From positions 1 to 64,000 of the forward strand of contig JAFQSY010000001.1 of the NCBI GenBank assembly GCA_017409265.1: a DNA stretch of 64,000 nt. The letters run 5' to 3'. The notes under the pieces are model-generated. The model saw only the letters and a list, made by a program, of their open reading frames with translations. It made no database searches and was not told the DNA's origin. Position 1 is the first letter of the stretch. The number at the start of each line of letters is the position of its first letter. The stretch comes from Clostridia bacterium. Lineage in GTDB: Bacteria > Bacillota > Clostridia > Oscillospirales > Acutalibacteraceae. Below, piece after piece: positions 34,659 through 46,367 of the stretch. Made by a program: the position numbers and the translations under genes.

Positions 34659-36305
34659 ATGAGCAAGAAAAAGCAACCGCCTAAAATGCAGAAAAAGAAG
34701 GCAGAACAGGTCGGAAAACAGCCTGAGAAGAAACCCGTCAAGGGAATAATCATTGCTGTTGCAGCAATAATTCTTGTTGCTGCTGCGGTGCTTACAGCAG
34801 TTTTTCTTATCAAGCCTTCGTCGAATACCAACATAGAAACAACCACCGACCCGAAAGATAAATACAGAGTTCCGGGTTCGGAAGGATATACTTATGTCGA
34901 TTACAAAGGCGCACAGCTTCCGCAGGAATTTGTTGATGTTCTTAATCAGGCGGAGCTTGACAGCGAGGCGGCCTGCAAGGCGCAGGGAGTCGCTCTTGAA
35001 ATCGGCGACATAAAAATCTCAATGCCCGAATTTATGTCATATTATTATGACCAGTACAGCTTAAAAAAAACCGAAGTCCAGTATTCAATTGAACAGAAGG
35101 GCATGAATATGACGGGCTTTGACCCTGAAATTATGCCCGATGAGCAGAATTGCCTTAACAAAGGCTACACGTGGGCAGAGGACTTTACACGAAAAGCGAT
35201 TGCAGTAGTTCAGGGGAATTACAGGGATTTTGAAAGAGCACTTGAAACCGGAGTAAGCATGACAGATGATGAGGTTACCTATGTTATTTCTCAATTCAGT
35301 GTTCTTGAAACCGCGAGCAAGTTTCAGCAAAAAAGCATAGAAGAACTTCTTGAAGCGATTTACGGGGAGGGGTTTACAGCAGATATGTTCAAGGCGAGAG
35401 AAATCATGCTTGCTTATAAGCAGAAATATGAAGAAAACGAAAAGCAGAAGCTTGCTGAAGGCTATTCCGATGAAGAGCTTAAAAAGCAGCTTGAAAGCAA
35501 CCCCGATGAGTATACGGTTATAGTCGGCAGGGTTTATCCTATTGAGGGCGACTTTGATGCTGTTGAGGTTTCAAAAATCAATACGGAAGAAGAATTCCTC
35601 GAATATGCAAAAAACAACTTCCCTGGAGAAAACTACAATGCAGAAATAAGAACGCAGTGCAATTTTGCTGACAAAAAGACAATCGCAGAAACTTTCGGCG
35701 GCGAGGTTGCCGAATGGATGTTCAGCGATGAACGCGTTGAGGGTGAGATCGGGCTTGTTCAGGGTCAACTTTTCAAATATCTTGTTTATATCGAAAAGAA
35801 GCCTTACCTCAATTTAAGCAGAAAAATTATCTATTACGGTACCGAATATACCGAAGGCATCACCGAGGACGAAAAGAAATTGCAGCTTGACGGCGTTCAG
35901 GCTGAATACGATGCATGGAAAGCCGGAGAGGCTACGGCAGAATCCTTTGAGAAGATGTGTATGGATTTGAGCGGCGGTGCGGTTTATGATGTGAGAATAG
36001 GTGATTTCTATTACTCCTTTGAGGAGTGGATTTTTGACGATGCACGCAAGGCCGGCGATAACGTTCTCATAGATTCGGATGTCGGCTGCGGGATTATCTA
36101 TTATATGGGTGAAAACGAAGGCGATTATGACTGGGAATTTAATATGCGCATTGATAAGAGCGAAGAGGATTATCTTGCTGCATATGAAAAGGATATCGCC
36201 GAAAATTATAAAGAAGACCGCAAGGACAGCGTTATAAAGAAAGTGCAGAAAGAAGTTAATGTAATAATCACAAGAAAGCTTGCGGAAGAAAAGAAGAATA
36301 AATAA
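34659..36305 (+). CDS. Membrane-anchored PrsA/SurA-like foldase, tentative
   Basis: 548 residues from ATG 34659, 6 bases after GAGGTG. A basic, Lys/Pro-rich N-terminus precedes one membrane helix (about residues 28-52) and a long external, mostly helical, acidic region. The plan resembles SurA/PrsA peptidyl-prolyl isomerases: a paired helical chaperone domain and a central weak isomerase-like part (EVSKINTEEEFLEYAKNNFPG). No clear parvulin active site could be confirmed. It may be only a chaperone-like surface protein. Confidence 0.6.
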   Translation: MSKKKQPPKMQKKKAEQVGKQPEKKPVKGIIIAVAAIILVAAAVLTAVFLIKPSSNTNIETTTDPKDKYRVPGSEGYTYVDYKGAQLPQEFVDVLNQAELDSEAACKAQGVALEIGDIKISMPEFMSYYYDQYSLKKTEVQYSIEQKGMNMTGFDPEIMPDEQNCLNKGYTWAEDFTRKAIAVVQGNYRDFERALETGVSMTDDEVTYVISQFSVLETASKFQQKSIEELLEAIYGEGFTADMFKAREIMLAYKQKYEENEKQKLAEGYSDEELKKQLESNPDEYTVIVGRVYPIEGDFDAVEVSKINTEEEFLEYAKNNFPGENYNAEIRTQCNFADKKTIAETFGGEVAEWMFSDERVEGEIGLVQGQLFKYLVYIEKKPYLNLSRKIIYYGTEYTEGITEDEKKLQLDGVQAEYDAWKAGEATAESFEKMCMDLSGGAVYDVRIGDFYYSFEEWIFDDARKAGDNVLIDSDVGCGIIYYMGENEGDYDWEFNMRIDKSEEDYLAAYEKDIAENYKEDRKDSVIKKVQKEVNVIITRKLAEEKKNK

Positions 36306-36309
36306 AAAA

Positions 36310-36340
36310 TCACGGCTGTTCAAATTGCGGACAGCCGTGA
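36310..36340 (-). terminator. Terminator of the ddl-argS minus-strand operon
   Basis: TCACGGCTGT pairs with ACAGCCGTGA (10 bp). Read on the minus strand it is followed by six T. The plus-strand side has only ATATTTATAT, so it may also help end the foldase gene. Confidence 0.85.
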
Positions 36341-36344
36341 ATAT

Positions 36345-36836
36345 TTATATCTTTTTAGTTATTTCATCAACGCATTCTTCGGGGGAAAGACCCGTGCAGT
36401 TGACGGTTATGTCGGCATATTTCTCATAAAGCGGCGCACGCTCGGCATAAAGCTCTGCGATGGTCGTACCGTCTTTCATGGCAATGCCTCTTGTGTGAAT
36501 ATTATTTATGCGTTTTTCAAGCTCCTGCGGCTCAACTTTAAGATAAACAGCGACACCGCTTTCTTTGAGCTTTTTCATCGCTTCTTCGCCGTAGACAGCG
36601 CTGCCGCCTGTTGCAACCACGCAGTTATGAAACTCCGAGTGACATATGACATCATTCTCGATTTTCAGAAACTCATTTATCCCGCGTTCCTTGATTATTT
36701 TGCAGAGCGCGGAAGAGTGTTTTTTCTGAATTATCAGGTCGGTATCCGCAAAATCCATAAGCATGGATTTTGCAAGCAGAACTCCGATTGTGCTTTTTCC
36801 TGCGCCCGGCATGCCGATAAGAATAATATTTTTCAT
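36345..36836 (-). CDS. Shikimate kinase-family P-loop kinase, substrate arginine absent
   Basis: 163 residues with Walker A GMPGAGKST, the DTD pair (Asp31, Asp33), TGGSAV (Gly-Gly) and the late ERAPLYEKYAD arginine, all as in shikimate kinase. The conserved 'FRxxE' that places the shikimate-binding arginine reads FLKIE (Leu57). Shikimate phosphorylation is therefore not certain; it may use another small alcohol, or the binding may have shifted. It starts 4 bases after argS and is the last gene of that operon. Confidence 0.75.
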   Translation of the reverse strand: MKNIILIGMPGAGKSTIGVLLAKSMLMDFADTDLIIQKKHSSALCKIIKERGINEFLKIENDVICHSEFHNCVVATGGSAVYGEEAMKKLKESGVAVYLKVEPQELEKRINNIHTRGIAMKDGTTIAELYAERAPLYEKYADITVNCTGLSPEECVDEITKKI

Positions 36837-36840
36837 AATC

Positions 36841-38586
36841 TTACATGCTTTCGGGAACGGTGATGCTGAACATTGTGAGAATGTTTCTCAAAACATTCTT
36901 TACACAAAGGCAGAGGCTGATTCTTGCCTGCATGAGAGCCTCATCTTCGCAGTTGACGCGGCATGCGTTATAGAACTTGTGGAAGAGGGTTGCAAGGTCA
37001 ACTGCATAGCGTGTAATCTTTGCGGGGTCATAGTTCTTTGCGGAGTTTATGATTTCATCGGTAAGCGATGCAAGGTGTCTGATAAGCTCTTTTTCCTCGG
37101 GTGCGTTGAGAAGAACAAGCTCGGGGATTGTGCATTCTCTGGGCTCTTTGCCCTCACCTGCAAGCTTTTTGAGAATGCTGCAGATTCTTGCGTGCGCATA
37201 CTGGCAGTAATAAACTGGATTCTGTGAGCTCTGTTCAACTGCAAGGTCAAGGTCGAACTCCATCTGTGAACCGGGCTCTCTCATGTTGAAGAGGAAACGT
37301 ACGGCATCGATGGGGATTTCTTCAAGCAGGTCAACAAGAGTGATTGCCTTGCCCGAACGCTTGCTCATACGTACAACCTCGCCGTTGCTTGTAAGGCGCA
37401 CAAGCTGCATGAGAATGATATCAAGGTCATCGCCGTTGCAGCCGATTGCATCGAGAGCGCCCTTCATTCTTGCGACATGTCCGTGATGGTCTGCGCCCCA
37501 GATATCAATTGCTTTCGCAAAGCCTCTCATCTGAAGCTTGTTGCGGTGGTAAGCGATATCGGCGGCAAAATATGTGGGATTGCCGTTTGTTCTGATAAGA
37601 ACCTCGTCTTTGAGCTCAAGGCGTTCGATTTCTTCGGGAGTTTTGCCCTCTTTTGCAAGTCTTGCGCCGAGAACTTCCTTGTTCTTATACCAGACAGCGC
37701 CGTCCTTTTCGTATGTAAGACCCTTGTTTTTCATGATTTCAAGGGTTTCTGCAAGCTCTCCGTTGTTGTGAAGAGTGCTTTCAAGGAACCATGTGTCGTA
37801 TTCAATGCGGTACTTGGTGAGGTTTTCTTTCATTGCTGCAATGTTCTTGGGAAGTGCGTATGCAATGAGAGCCTTTCTGCGCTCATCCTCTGAAGCATTG
37901 ATATATTTATCGCCGTTGATTTCGGCAAATTCCTTTGCTCTTGTGATGATATCCTCGCCGTGGTAGCTGTCCTCGGGCAGCTCGGGAGCATTTTCGCCGA
38001 GATAGAGCTGCTGATATCTGATATCGAGAGAAAGACCGAATTTTTCAATCTGGTTGCCAGCGTCATTGACATAAAATTCACGGCTTACATCGTAGCCTGC
38101 AAAGTCCATAACCGAAGCAAGACAGTCGCCGAGTGCGCCGCCTCTTGCGTTACCCATGTGCATGGGTCCGGTGGGGTTTGCGGAAACAAATTCTATGTTG
38201 ATTTTCTTGCCTTCGCCGTAATCGGAACGACCGTAGTTATCGCCCTTTTCGAGTATATCCTGAATAATGCAAGCGTTGAAGCTTTCCTTGAGATAGAAAT
38301 TCATGAAGCCGGGACCTGCAATTTCGCATCTGTCAAAGAAGGTGTCGCAAAGCTCAAGTCTGTCGGCAATAGTCTGTGCGATTTTGCGGGGAGCATTTTT
38401 TAAATCTCTTGCCCATGCCATTGCGCAGTTTGACGAATAGTCGCCGTTATCTCTGTTTGCGGGAACTTCAATTATAAAATCGCTTAAGGGAGCTTCGGGG
38501 AACTCGCCGTCAGCAACTGCTCTGCCTGCGGCTTCCATAATTGCTGTGCGAAGCTCTTTTATTGTCTGTTTAACTAAAACTGACAT
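36841..38586 (-). CDS. argS: Arginyl-tRNA synthetase
   Basis: 581 residues from ATG 38584-38586, with AGGAGG upstream; a longer frame has no ribosome site. The class I signature HIGH reads HMGN (NPTGPMHMGNARGG), and the second site is RMSKRSG. The N-terminal additional domain (VPANRDNGDYSSNCAM) and C-terminal DALR anticodon domain with the end VPESM are present. It charges tRNA-Arg. It lies between the DUF1934 gene and the shikimate-kinase-like gene in one operon. Confidence 0.96.
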   Translation of the reverse strand: MSVLVKQTIKELRTAIMEAAGRAVADGEFPEAPLSDFIIEVPANRDNGDYSSNCAMAWARDLKNAPRKIAQTIADRLELCDTFFDRCEIAGPGFMNFYLKESFNACIIQDILEKGDNYGRSDYGEGKKINIEFVSANPTGPMHMGNARGGALGDCLASVMDFAGYDVSREFYVNDAGNQIEKFGLSLDIRYQQLYLGENAPELPEDSYHGEDIITRAKEFAEINGDKYINASEDERRKALIAYALPKNIAAMKENLTKYRIEYDTWFLESTLHNNGELAETLEIMKNKGLTYEKDGAVWYKNKEVLGARLAKEGKTPEEIERLELKDEVLIRTNGNPTYFAADIAYHRNKLQMRGFAKAIDIWGADHHGHVARMKGALDAIGCNGDDLDIILMQLVRLTSNGEVVRMSKRSGKAITLVDLLEEIPIDAVRFLFNMREPGSQMEFDLDLAVEQSSQNPVYYCQYAHARICSILKKLAGEGKEPRECTIPELVLLNAPEEKELIRHLASLTDEIINSAKNYDPAKITRYAVDLATLFHKFYNACRVNCEDEALMQARISLCLCVKNVLRNILTMFSITVPESM

Positions 38587-38600
38587 TTTTATTCCTCCTG

Positions 38601-39023
38601 TCACTCTGTTTTTTCGGCAACGGTAATGCAAAGCTCGTTTTCCGATGCCGGAACGTTGTTGAAATCAATCGTATATGCAAATCGGAGCGTTCCGCCCGAT
38701 TCGTTCATATCGCAGTTTATAAATTTGCAGTAAATGCCCATGAGCATTTCGCCGTATGGCGTTGAATAATAGCAACTGTGGCGGCGCTCAAGCTCGATTA
38801 TCATTTCTGTGTTGTATTTTCCGGAGCGGATCATGCTGATTCTGCTGCCGCTGTCAACCGTAAGGGTTGTAACGCAGTCAAGCAGTTCTTCATCTGTTTC
38901 GCGGTAGATGATTTTGCAGCCGTTTTCACAGAGCTCATATTCGCCCGAGGTTGTCAGTTCGCTGGTGTATTCCTCGCCGTCCTGAAGATGACGGTCCGTT
39001 ATTTTAATTATTGCGTTTTTCAT
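38601..39023 (-). CDS. DUF1934 (YwiB-like) beta-barrel protein
   Basis: 140 residues with a beta-rich pattern and no signal. The N-terminal KITDRHLQDGE and the central 'GEMLMGIYCKFINCDMNESGGTL' type strands fit DUF1934, a lipocalin-like fold. The B. subtilis homologue ywiB also lies next to argS, which supports the call. Function unknown. It starts 3 bases after the ddl stop codon. Confidence 0.82.
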   Translation of the reverse strand: MKNAIIKITDRHLQDGEEYTSELTTSGEYELCENGCKIIYRETDEELLDCVTTLTVDSGSRISMIRSGKYNTEMIIELERRHSCYYSTPYGEMLMGIYCKFINCDMNESGGTLRFAYTIDFNNVPASENELCITVAEKTE

Positions 39024-39026
39024 ATT

Positions 39027-40085
39027 TTATCTTTCCATTGCAAGAGTCAGCAGCTTGTCAAGCAGTTCGGGATAGGGGATGCCCGATGCCGCAAAAAGCT
39101 TGGGATACATGCTGATTGAAGTGAATCCGGGGATAGTGTTTGGTTCGTTGAGCTTGATTGTACCGTCATTGCAAACGAAGAAATCAACTCTTGTGAAGCC
39201 TTCGCAGCCGAGTGCTCTGTATGCTCTGACAGCTTCTGCCTGAACGGCTTTGAGCATCTCATCTGAAAGACGTGCGGGAATGTGAAGCTCGCTTTCGTTT
39301 GCGAGATATTTTGCATCGTAATCGTAAAATTCATTGCAGGGAACAACTTCGCCGACAACCGATGCAATGGGCTCTTCGTTGCCCATAACGGCAACCTCAA
39401 CTTCCATGCCGATAATACCTTCTTCAAGTACAACTTTTTTGTCATGCCCGAAGGCCTTTTCGCATGCCGCCTCGAGCTCTTCAAGGTTTTTAGCTTTGCT
39501 GATGCCTACCGAAGAGCCTGCGTTTGCAGGTTTAACGAAAATCGGGAAGCCGAGCTTTTCTGCGGCATCTGACAATAAAGCCGTTTTATTGCCCAAATAA
39601 GCGTGTTTGTCAAAGGCGGTCCATTTTGCCTGTGCGATACCCGAAAAGTCCGCCATGGCGTTTGTAACGGCTTTATCCATGCAAATTGCGCTTGCTGCCG
39701 TACCGCAGCCGACATAGGGGATGCCAGAAATCTCAAACAGACCCTGCATTGTGCCGTCCTCGCCGTTTTTGCCGTGAAGCACGGGGAATGCAACATCAAC
39801 CCTTTCGATTTCAGCACTGTTTGCAAGACGGATTATGCCGTGATGCGAGCGGTCACATGAGATAACTGCGGGTTCAAGATTTTCTTTATCCTCAAGCCAC
39901 TTACCCTCGGGGAGCATATCGGGTGAGCCGTTGTAAATATAGCATCTGCCGTCTTTGGTGATGCCCATTTTGATTACGTCATATTTTTCCGACGGAATGT
40001 TTTTGATTACGGAGCAGGCAGAGTTCAGCGAAACATCGTGTTCGCTTGAAACACCGCCGAAAAGAACGAGAACTTTCTTTTTCAT
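39027..40085 (-). CDS. ddl: D-alanine--D-alanine ligase
   Basis: 352 residues from ATG 40083-40085, 9 bases from AAGGAG; another ATG nine bases earlier touches the ribosome site. ATP-grasp plan: LFGGVSSEHDVSL at the N-terminus, LHGKNGEDGTMQG, FVKPANAGSSVGISK, EFYDYDAKY and the metal-site NEPNTIPGFTS. The Tyr in FYDYDAKY is as in D-Ala-D-Ala enzymes rather than D-lactate or D-Ser types. It supplies the dipeptide for peptidoglycan precursors. First gene of the four-gene operon. Confidence 0.95.
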   Translation of the reverse strand: MKKKVLVLFGGVSSEHDVSLNSACSVIKNIPSEKYDVIKMGITKDGRCYIYNGSPDMLPEGKWLEDKENLEPAVISCDRSHHGIIRLANSAEIERVDVAFPVLHGKNGEDGTMQGLFEISGIPYVGCGTAASAICMDKAVTNAMADFSGIAQAKWTAFDKHAYLGNKTALLSDAAEKLGFPIFVKPANAGSSVGISKAKNLEELEAACEKAFGHDKKVVLEEGIIGMEVEVAVMGNEEPIASVVGEVVPCNEFYDYDAKYLANESELHIPARLSDEMLKAVQAEAVRAYRALGCEGFTRVDFFVCNDGTIKLNEPNTIPGFTSISMYPKLFAASGIPYPELLDKLLTLAMER

Positions 40086-40251
40086 AATCTGCATCTCCTT
40101 AATAATTGTCGCTACAATCCCATTATAGTTATTTTATGATTTATTATGATATCACAGCATTATTAATTAGTCAACAGCCGAAACTCCGTCATTTCCCACA
40201 AATTATAACTGATTATGTATTTTATTTCTATATTTAACTATTATTATATAG

Positions 40252-40279
40252 TTGACTTTTTATAGAAATATGTTATAAT
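40252..40279 (+). promoter_or_regulatory. Promoter upstream of the gyrase region
   Basis: TTGACT (40252-40257), 16 bases, TATAAT (40274-40279). It probably drives the 294-residue gene and gyrB-gyrA, because no terminator is seen between them. Confidence 0.72.
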
Positions 40280-40317
40280 AAACTATAATTATATTTATAT
40301 ATTAAGGAGTTTTTGTC

Positions 40318-41202
40318 ATGGCTGATATTTATGCAATTCTTGCCGACATTAACAGCGGTCTGAATGAAGCACTCAAAGATTGCGGATTTACCGCCGTTAT
40401 CCCTGAAGGAGTTGAAAAAGGAGAGCTTCCCGCAGTTACCGACTCGGGCAGAATAACAATTGAATATAAAGGCGAAAACAAGGCGCTGAAGCTTGAGCAT
40501 TTCAACAATAAAATCTCCATTCTCGGAGCAAGCAAGGAAGGCGAAATCATCAGCAGTGATTTTTCACAGATTTCTCTTTCGCTTCTTGATGCCGAAACTG
40601 CAGATTCCAAGGACGTAAAATATATCGTAAATGAGTTTTCCGAAACTCTTGTTGAGTATTTCGGTGCACAGGCAAAGAAGCCCGTCAAGGCAAAGCTTCC
40701 CACCCCCGTTTCAAAGGCGGCGGCAAAGAGCGGCTCCGTTTCATACGACCCCAACACCCTTGCAAACCGCTTTACCACCATCTATACAGATCTTCGTGAG
40801 GAGTATAAAGCAAACTGCGAAAAATACGGTCAGTTTCTTCCCGAAGAATTTTTTATAAATCACGGAACTCCCGCAGTTCTTGAAACTATAAAAGAGAACA
40901 ACCCCGCAAAGATGAAGAGGCTTTTCAACCTTCTCAATGAAATTTATGAGGACGGCACCAACGAAACCCAGAGCCTTATTGCGGTAACAATTCTCGGCGC
41001 AATGAATAACGACCAGGAGATGCTTGCTGCATGCGTTGATTATATGAGCGACGATATGATGAGCCCCGTAATCAATGTCAACAAATATCTCGCATCTTCA
41101 AGCGGCAAGGGTGCAAAAATGCGACTTGCAAATCCTCCGCAGTATAAGCCCAAGAAGGCAAAGAAAAAAGGCATGATGTCAATGCTTGGAAACGGAAATT
41201 AA
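40318..41202 (+). CDS. Unknown protein upstream of gyrB
   Basis: 294 residues, not recognised. The N-terminal ~115 residues look alpha/beta (ITIEYKGENKALKLEHFNNKI). A Lys/Pro/Ala-rich linker (about 122-142) follows, then a helical C-terminal domain (NRFTTIYTDLREEYKANC, PAKMKRLFNLLNEIYEDG). It ends with a strongly basic PKKAKKKGMMSMLG tail that could bind nucleic acid or membrane. AAGGAG precedes the ATG. It lies 9 bases before gyrB, where other bacteria carry recF or related genes. Confidence 0.75.
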   Translation: MADIYAILADINSGLNEALKDCGFTAVIPEGVEKGELPAVTDSGRITIEYKGENKALKLEHFNNKISILGASKEGEIISSDFSQISLSLLDAETADSKDVKYIVNEFSETLVEYFGAQAKKPVKAKLPTPVSKAAAKSGSVSYDPNTLANRFTTIYTDLREEYKANCEKYGQFLPEEFFINHGTPAVLETIKENNPAKMKRLFNLLNEIYEDGTNETQSLIAVTILGAMNNDQEMLAACVDYMSDDMMSPVINVNKYLASSSGKGAKMRLANPPQYKPKKAKKKGMMSMLGNGN

Positions 41203-43221
<2,019 letters not shown>

Positions 43222-43239
43222 GGAAAGGACTGATTGAAA

Positions 43240-45762
43240 ATGAGTTTTGGCGACGCAAGAGATACCCAGAAAATTATAAATGTTGACCTTAACAAAGAAG
43301 TGCGTCAGGCTTTCCTTGATTACTCGATGTCGGTTATCACTTCACGTGCTCTTCCCGATGTCAGAGACGGCTTAAAGCCTGTTCACCGCAGAATACTTTA
43401 CACAATGCACGAAAACGGACTGACTCCCGACAAGGCATACAGAAAGTGTGCCGACACCGTCGGTTCGGTTCTCGGCAGATATCATCCCCACGGCGACGCA
43501 TCGGTTTATGATGCGATGGTACGTCTTGCCCAGACCTTCTCGATGAGATATATTCTTGTTGACGGTCACGGCAACTTCGGTTCGGTTGACGGCGACCCCC
43601 CTGCTGCATACCGTTATACCGAGTCAAGAATGAGCAAAATGGCTCTCCGTATGCTTACGGATATCGACAAAGATACAGTCGATTTTACTACCAACTACGA
43701 TGACCGTCTTAAAGAGCCCGTTGTTCTTCCTTCAAGGTTCCCCAATCTTCTGGTAAACGGCTCTGTCGGTATCGCTGTCGGTATGGCAACAAACATTCCG
43801 CCCCACAACCTCGGCGAGGTTATCGACGGCATGTGTGCCATGATTGATGACCCCGAAATAAGCCTTGAAGAGCTTATGGAGCATATCAAGGGACCTGATT
43901 TCCCCACAAAGGGTGTTATCATGGGCAGAGCGGGCATCAGAGCCGCTTACGGCACGGGCAGAGGCAAAATCACTCTGCGTGCAAAGGCAGAAATTGTTGA
44001 AAAGAAAAACGGCAGATTTGAAATTCAGGTAACTGAAATTCCTTATATGGTCAACAAGGCAAGGCTTATAGAGAGCATTGCAGACCTTGTTAAAGAAAAG
44101 AGAATCGAAGGTATTTCCGATGTAAACGACTATTCGTCAAAGAAGGGTATGCTCATTTCGATTGACCTTAAAAGAGATGCAAACCCGCAGGTTGTTCTCA
44201 ATCAGCTTTTCTCTTTCACACAACTTCAGACAACCTTCGGCGTAATCATGATTGCGCTTGTCAACGGTGAGCCCAAGCAGCTCACTCTCAAGGAAGTTCT
44301 CGGCCACTATATCAGGTTCCAGGAAGAGGTTATAACCCGCAGAACAAGATATGACCTCAAAAAAGCGATGGACAGAGCGCATATCCTTGAAGGTCTTGCA
44401 AAGGCTATTGATATCGTTGACGATATTATCGCAACAATCAGAGCATGTAAGGGCGGTCAGGCGGAAGCAAAGACAGCTCTTATGGAAAAATTCGATTTTG
44501 ACGAACCTCAGGCAGCGGCTATCGTTGCGTTCCGTTTAGGTCAGCTCGCAGGTCTTGAAATTCTCAAGATTACAAACGAGCTTGATGAGCTTAAGGCAAA
44601 GATTGCAGAGTTCAACGAGATTCTTTCCGATGAAGCAAAGGTTCTTGAAATCGTCAAGAACGAGGCTATGGCAGTCCGTGATAAGTTTGCTGACGAAAGA
44701 AAGACAGAAATCGTCAATGTTTCGGGCGAGGTTGACATTGAGGACCTCATTCCCGAAGAAACCTGCGTTTATACTCTCACAAACATGGGCTATATCAAGC
44801 GTATCCCCATGGATGAATATAAGCAACAGAACAGAGGCGGCAGAGGTGTCAAGGGTCTTACAAGAAGAGATGAGGACGTTGTAAAAACAATGTTCACCTG
44901 CTCGACCCACGACTATATCATGTTCTTCACCACAAAGGGCAAGACTTACAGACTCAAGGGCTATGAAATTCCCGAAGGCTCACGCCAGAGCAAGGGCATG
45001 AACATAGTCAACCTTCTCCCTGTTGAAGAGGGCGAAAAGGTTTCCGCAATGATAAGAGTTCCCGAATTTGGTGAGGATAACTATTATCTCTGTATGCTCA
45101 CAAGAAACGGTATTATCAAGCGTACAGAGCTTGATGCTTATAAGAATGTCCGCAAAAACGGTGTTATCGCAATTAATCTTGACGATGACGATGAGCTTGT
45201 ATGGGTAAAACTCACCGAGGGTGGCGAAAATCTGATTATCGCAACCAAGAAGGGTATGTCGATTGCCTTCCGCGAGGATGACGCAAGAGTTATCGGACGT
45301 ACCGCAAGAGGTGTGCGTGCGCTCAAGCTTAAAGAGGGTGACTGCGTTGTCGGTATGGATATACTGACCGAGGGCAAGAAAGTCCTCACCGTCAGCGAAA
45401 CAGGCTACGGCAGATTGAGCGAAATCACCGATTACAGACTCCAAAACAGAGGCGGTTCGGGTCTTACAAACTATCATGTTGCAAAGTACGGCGATGTTGC
45501 TGCAATCGAGGTTGTCAACCCCGAGGATGACCTTATGCTCATTTCGTCGGACGGCATTATTATCAGAATCCCCATGGAGGCTATCAGACTCTGCGCAAGA
45601 CCCTCAAAGGGTGTGCGTGTCATGAAGGTAACGGAAGGCGAAAGACTTATAACCGCAGTTTCTGTCCCACGTGAAGAGGGTGAGTCTCATGACGCAATTC
45701 CTGCGGATGAAGGAGAAGCGGAAGAAACTGTAAACGAAGTACCCGAGCAGAACGAAGAATAA
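43240..45762 (+). CDS. gyrA: DNA gyrase subunit A
   Basis: 840 residues from ATG 43240; a TTG two codons earlier is possible. The breakage-reunion domain has the catalytic Tyr126 (AAYRYTESR). The quinolone region reads [12 protein letters not shown], so Ala87 stands at the position of E. coli Ser83 while Asp91 (E. coli Asp87) is kept. The C-terminal half has six GyrA blades, including the GyrA-box-like [11 protein letters not shown] segment, which marks gyrase rather than topoisomerase IV. An acidic C-terminal tail ends the protein. Confidence 0.97.
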   Translation: MSFGDARDTQKIINVDLNKEVRQAFLDYSMSVITSRALPDVRDGLKPVHRRILYTMHENGLTPDKAYRKCADTVGSVLGRYHPHGDASVYDAMVRLAQTFSMRYILVDGHGNFGSVDGDPPAAYRYTESRMSKMALRMLTDIDKDTVDFTTNYDDRLKEPVVLPSRFPNLLVNGSVGIAVGMATNIPPHNLGEVIDGMCAMIDDPEISLEELMEHIKGPDFPTKGVIMGRAGIRAAYGTGRGKITLRAKAEIVEKKNGRFEIQVTEIPYMVNKARLIESIADLVKEKRIEGISDVNDYSSKKGMLISIDLKRDANPQVVLNQLFSFTQLQTTFGVIMIALVNGEPKQLTLKEVLGHYIRFQEEVITRRTRYDLKKAMDRAHILEGLAKAIDIVDDIIATIRACKGGQAEAKTALMEKFDFDEPQAAAIVAFRLGQLAGLEILKITNELDELKAKIAEFNEILSDEAKVLEIVKNEAMAVRDKFADERKTEIVNVSGEVDIEDLIPEETCVYTLTNMGYIKRIPMDEYKQQNRGGRGVKGLTRRDEDVVKTMFTCSTHDYIMFFTTKGKTYRLKGYEIPEGSRQSKGMNIVNLLPVEEGEKVSAMIRVPEFGEDNYYLCMLTRNGIIKRTELDAYKNVRKNGVIAINLDDDDELVWVKLTEGGENLIIATKKGMSIAFREDDARVIGRTARGVRALKLKEGDCVVGMDILTEGKKVLTVSETGYGRLSEITDYRLQNRGGSGLTNYHVAKYGDVAAIEVVNPEDDLMLISSDGIIIRIPMEAIRLCARPSKGVRVMKVTEGERLITAVSVPREEGESHDAIPADEGEAEETVNEVPEQNEE

Positions 45763-45793
45763 AAATCCGACAAAAAAACCAAAAAAATTTTTA

Positions 45794-45830
45794 ACAAGTA
45801 CTTGTCAGATGTGTTCGGATTTGCTATTAT
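45794..45830 (+). promoter_or_regulatory. mgsA promoter with a palindrome over the -35 box
   Basis: TTGTCA (45802-45807), 17 bases, TATTAT (45825-45830). A perfect 12-bp palindrome ACAAGTACTTGT occupies 45794-45805 and overlaps the -35 element. A dimeric regulator bound here would block the polymerase. Its identity is unknown. Confidence 0.6.
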
Positions 45831-45858
45831 ATTTCAGTAAAGTACAGAAGGAGGCGTA

Positions 45859-46269
45859 ATGATGAATATTGCTTTAATCGCTCATGATGCAAAAAAAGAG
45901 CTCATGATACAGTTTTGCATTGCCTATTGCGGCGTGCTCAGCAGACATAATATTTATGCAACGGGAACAACCGGAAAAATGGTTGCAGAGGCAACCGGTC
46001 TTGATATTACCAGATTCCTAAGCGGTACCCAGGGCGGCGACCAGCAGATTGCATCAAGAATCGCCTGCAACGAAATTGACCTTCTGCTGCTTTTCCGTGA
46101 CCCCTTAACGGCAAAGCCCCACGAGCCCAACGAAGCAACGCTTCTCAGGCTCTGCGATGTTCACAATGTCCCTGTTGCAACGAATATTGCAACGGCTGAG
46201 GCACTCATACATTCACTTGCCAGAGGCGATCTTGATTGGCGTGAAATCGTCAATCCTTCGAAGATTTAA
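45859..46269 (+). CDS. mgsA: Methylglyoxal synthase
   Basis: 136 residues, with AGGAGG before the paired ATG codons. Motifs are [51 protein letters not shown] and [13 protein letters not shown]; they hold the catalytic aspartates and histidine of this enzyme. It converts dihydroxyacetone phosphate to methylglyoxal and is usually controlled when phosphate is scarce or sugar uptake is excessive. It has its own promoter and is followed by a terminator. Confidence 0.95.
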   Translation: MMNIALIAHDAKKELMIQFCIAYCGVLSRHNIYATGTTGKMVAEATGLDITRFLSGTQGGDQQIASRIACNEIDLLLLFRDPLTAKPHEPNEATLLRLCDVHNVPVATNIATAEALIHSLARGDLDWREIVNPSKI

Positions 46270-46316
46270 AGTCTTCCGACAGACGCTCCTGCCAGGCAAA
46301 AATTCAGTTATTTTCG

Positions 46317-46350
46317 GGGTCGTCTTTGTGGGACGACCCTGTATTTTTAT
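46317..46350 (+). terminator. Terminator after mgsA
   Basis: GGGTCGTC (46317-46324) pairs with GACGACCC (46332-46339), followed by TGTATTTTTAT. It lies 47 bases beyond the mgsA stop and just before hisS, so it could also act as an attenuator in a hisS leader. Confidence 0.75.
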
Positions 46351-46367
46351 AAAAGGATGATATAAAA

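Noticed and set aside
45763-45822. AAATCCGA and TCGGATTT as a possible gyrA terminator
   Set aside because: The loop would be about 40 bases and would include the mgsA -35 box, and no T run follows.
46317-46367. T-box or histidine leader before hisS
   Set aside because: The spacer is too short for a T-box and lacks the conserved T-box sequence; a plain terminator is enough.
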